A DNA stretch of 64,000 nucleotides from Cinclus cinclus. Taxonomy: Eukaryota > Chordata > Aves > Passeriformes > Cinclidae. The DNA lies in NCBI RefSeq assembly GCF_963662255.1, contig NC_085047.1:13508347-13572346 (forward strand), read 5' to 3'. The notes beneath the pieces are model-generated. The model was given only the letters and a program-made list of their open reading frames with translations, had not been told where the DNA came from and did no database searches. Shown here one piece after another: positions 62,216 through 64,000 of the stretch. Position numbers and translations under genes: made by a program. Within the stretch, counting starts at the first letter, position 1; each line of letters begins with the position of its first letter.

Positions 62216-62815
62216 GGAGCCTTCCCTTCTCCTGACTGATCAGCCCCAACTCTCTCAACATGTTCTCATAGGAGAGGTGCTCCAGTCCTCTGATCATTGC
62301 TGTGCCCTCCTTTGGATTTACTCCAGTAGGTTCACATCCTTTTTATGTTGAGGACCTCAGAGCTGGACACAAGTACGCCAGGTGGGTCTCACCAGAGCAG
62401 AGGGGAGGGGCAGAATCCCCTCCCTACCCTGCTGCCCACAGGGCTTTGGATGTTGCCCAGTGTAAGTTTGACTTTCCAGGACTACCAGCAGGTATAGCAG
62501 CAGTCATGTGGATCTTCCAATCCACCAACCCTTCTAAGTCCTTGTCCTCAGGGCTCCTCTCAGTCCCTTCTCCATCCAGCCTGGATTTGTGCTTGGCATT
62601 GCCCTGACCAGGATGCAGCACCTTGCACTTTGCCTTTTCAGACCTCATGTATTTTTTACAAGCCCATCTTTCCTGTCCAGGTCCATTTGGATCCATTCCT
62701 TCCCTCCAGCATGTGTCTATATCACAGAGCTCACATCATCATCATCGTCATCATTGATGTCTGCAAGCATACTGAGGGCACACTCGGTCCCACTGCTTTT
62801 TACTGTTCTGTTTAT
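62216..62815 (-). mobile_element. CR1 fragment, antisense, lacking its 3' end
   Basis: The plus strand shows antisense CR1: GCCCCAACTCTCTCAAC, CATAGGAGAGGTGCTCCAG, GGACCTCAGAGCTGGACAC, GATTTGTGCTTGGCATTGCC and CATACTGAGGGCACACTCGG. On the minus strand frames still read IRGLEHLSYENMLRELGL and CKVLHPGQGNAKHKSRL, both reverse-transcriptase family segments. The 3' UTR and tail are missing at the left edge, where it meets the plus-strand copy within 10 bases. A (CAT)n run (62732-62756) has expanded inside it. Confidence 0.95.
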
Positions 62816-64000
62816 CTTAGAGCTTTCATGACTCACCTTGACCAGGTCACTGCTTTGTGCTGGGACATATAAAGAATTCAAGATGTTAGAGAGATTTTGT
62901 CTTGTGCTTTTGGACAAATCCTTCAATTAGGACAAGTATACAGTTCAAACAAGATACAGTTCTGACAGTATGTTTCAGTCAGTACCAAAAGAAACCCTAA
63001 CCAAAGCCCCAAATTAAAACTGGCAGGCACTATGACTTGAGTTAGTATGGTAAAATGAGAATTTTGAGGATTAACAATCCATGATCAGCATTTGGAGTTG
63101 AGCAAGTACAGAGAAATGTAATCTCTGAGAAAAAAATATTTTAGAGGCATATTATAATAATTATTTGCTGACAAAATAAAAAATAGTAGTGGCACAGTTG
63201 TGGGAGTAGTATATACTTCAGAAAACAAAGTATTTGCTGACTGGGTAGATGACAACAAAGTTATGTAGTATGTTGCAGTAGAGAACTGGACTCTGAGTCC
63301 GTTGTTTAATCAGATATATTAAATCTATTTAATCAGATATTAGTTGAGCTTTTTGCATGACAGGAATTTTGATAAGGTTGTTTTGAGGTGGTTCAATGTG
63401 GAAATGAGGTAGATTAATGCTTGCTTTAATAAAGTGTTTCTCAGTGTAGCTACATAAATTATTTAAATGAGAAAAAAGGATATGTTTGGAGTAAACTCTG
63501 GGAAGACATTACCCAAGATATGCTACACCATTTGTTAGTCACCTTGTTTTACCAAACCAAGGGTATTCTAAAAAAAGCATCATTAATTTTGGCCTTTTGA
63601 AAATTTATTTTTGTTTCTAGTAAAGGGTTACATTTATGTATTAATTTCTTCTTAAACAAATGTTACTTTTTGTAGGATAGATTAAAATATGCTTAGCCAT
63701 GTAAGATTCCAAAACATAGCAGTAATTAATTGAATTTTCTCTACCTCCTATTTAACTTAATGGTCAGCATGGGAAATGTATTTTATTGATCACAGTAATG
63801 ACAGAGTGCAGCCTTTTGACATGTCCTAACCTGGTTGCTGTAAGGTGGTACATTATTGTATCCATATATCCTGGTGTCCTGCATTATCATTTTCCCTTCC
63901 AGGACAGTGTTTAAAGCACTTTAATTTTTAATTTAAATTTGGTAGGTTTTTTTTTTCAAGCATCTACTTTTATTTCTAGATAGCATGCTGTTTTCATTTG
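62816..64000. other. Unique A+T-rich sequence
   Basis: No gene or known repeat family found up to the window end. Confidence 0.5.

Overview
This 64 kb window looks like nuclear DNA of a bird, quite possibly a songbird. The evidence is a scatter of CR1 LINE fragments with the avian 3'-end signature (a motif reading GGTTGGAAGGGACCTT in antisense, and ATTCTATGATTC-type tails in sense), two solo LTRs from endogenous retroviruses of birds, many A+T-rich microsatellites, and no dense coding. Nothing suggests bacteria, phage or plasmid. Open frames are short, mostly under 110 codons, and occur on both strands as expected by chance.

I find no complete protein-coding gene. The window reads as a gene desert or the inside of very long introns. 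The best candidate for cellular coding sequence is a 90-base exon-like block at 56001-56090 (+) with strong splice signals and a protein-like open frame; a weaker one lies at 15107-15201 (+). Several others fit splice rules but carry little protein character. I could not assign any of them to a named gene.

Layout. 1-13.9 kb: A+T-rich unique sequence, a TACT-type microsatellite with an 11-bp hairpin (about 3.43-3.52 kb) and one short CR1-like tail (4.86 kb). 14.0-16.4 kb: CR1 scraps, a possible exon, and a 3'-end CR1 in minus orientation. 16.4-24.2 kb: unique sequence, a C-rich/G-quadruplex tract (19.7 kb), a hairpin and a 3-copy tandem repeat. 24.2-28.0 kb: four CR1 copies, two of them facing tail to tail. 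28.0-33.9 kb: unique. 33.9-36.0 kb: a repeat cluster made of CR1 (+), a 1.17 kb ERV LTR (minus) and an old CR1 tail (minus). 36.0-40.6 kb: unique. 40.6-42.35 kb: the longest CR1 (+, about 1.77 kb), with an internal deletion in the reverse transcriptase. 42.4-54.7 kb: unique, with a palindrome-rich possible enhancer (45.2-45.35 kb) and two GC-raised islets. 54.7-54.9 kb: two CR1 tails. 55-59.5 kb: the exon candidate, a (TA)n array and a nuclear-receptor-like motif cluster (57.05 kb). 59.5-60.2 kb: a CpG-rich solo LTR with a perfect 5-bp target duplication. 61.3-62.8 kb: a very A+T-rich tract and an inverted pair of CR1 pieces.

There is no gene system here whose parts work together. The content is mobile-element debris plus possible regulatory and exonic islands. 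I saw no convincing new biological system; the items most worth checking are the 56.0 kb exon, the CTCF-like site pair inside the 34.6-35.75 kb LTR, and the palindrome cluster at 45.3 kb.
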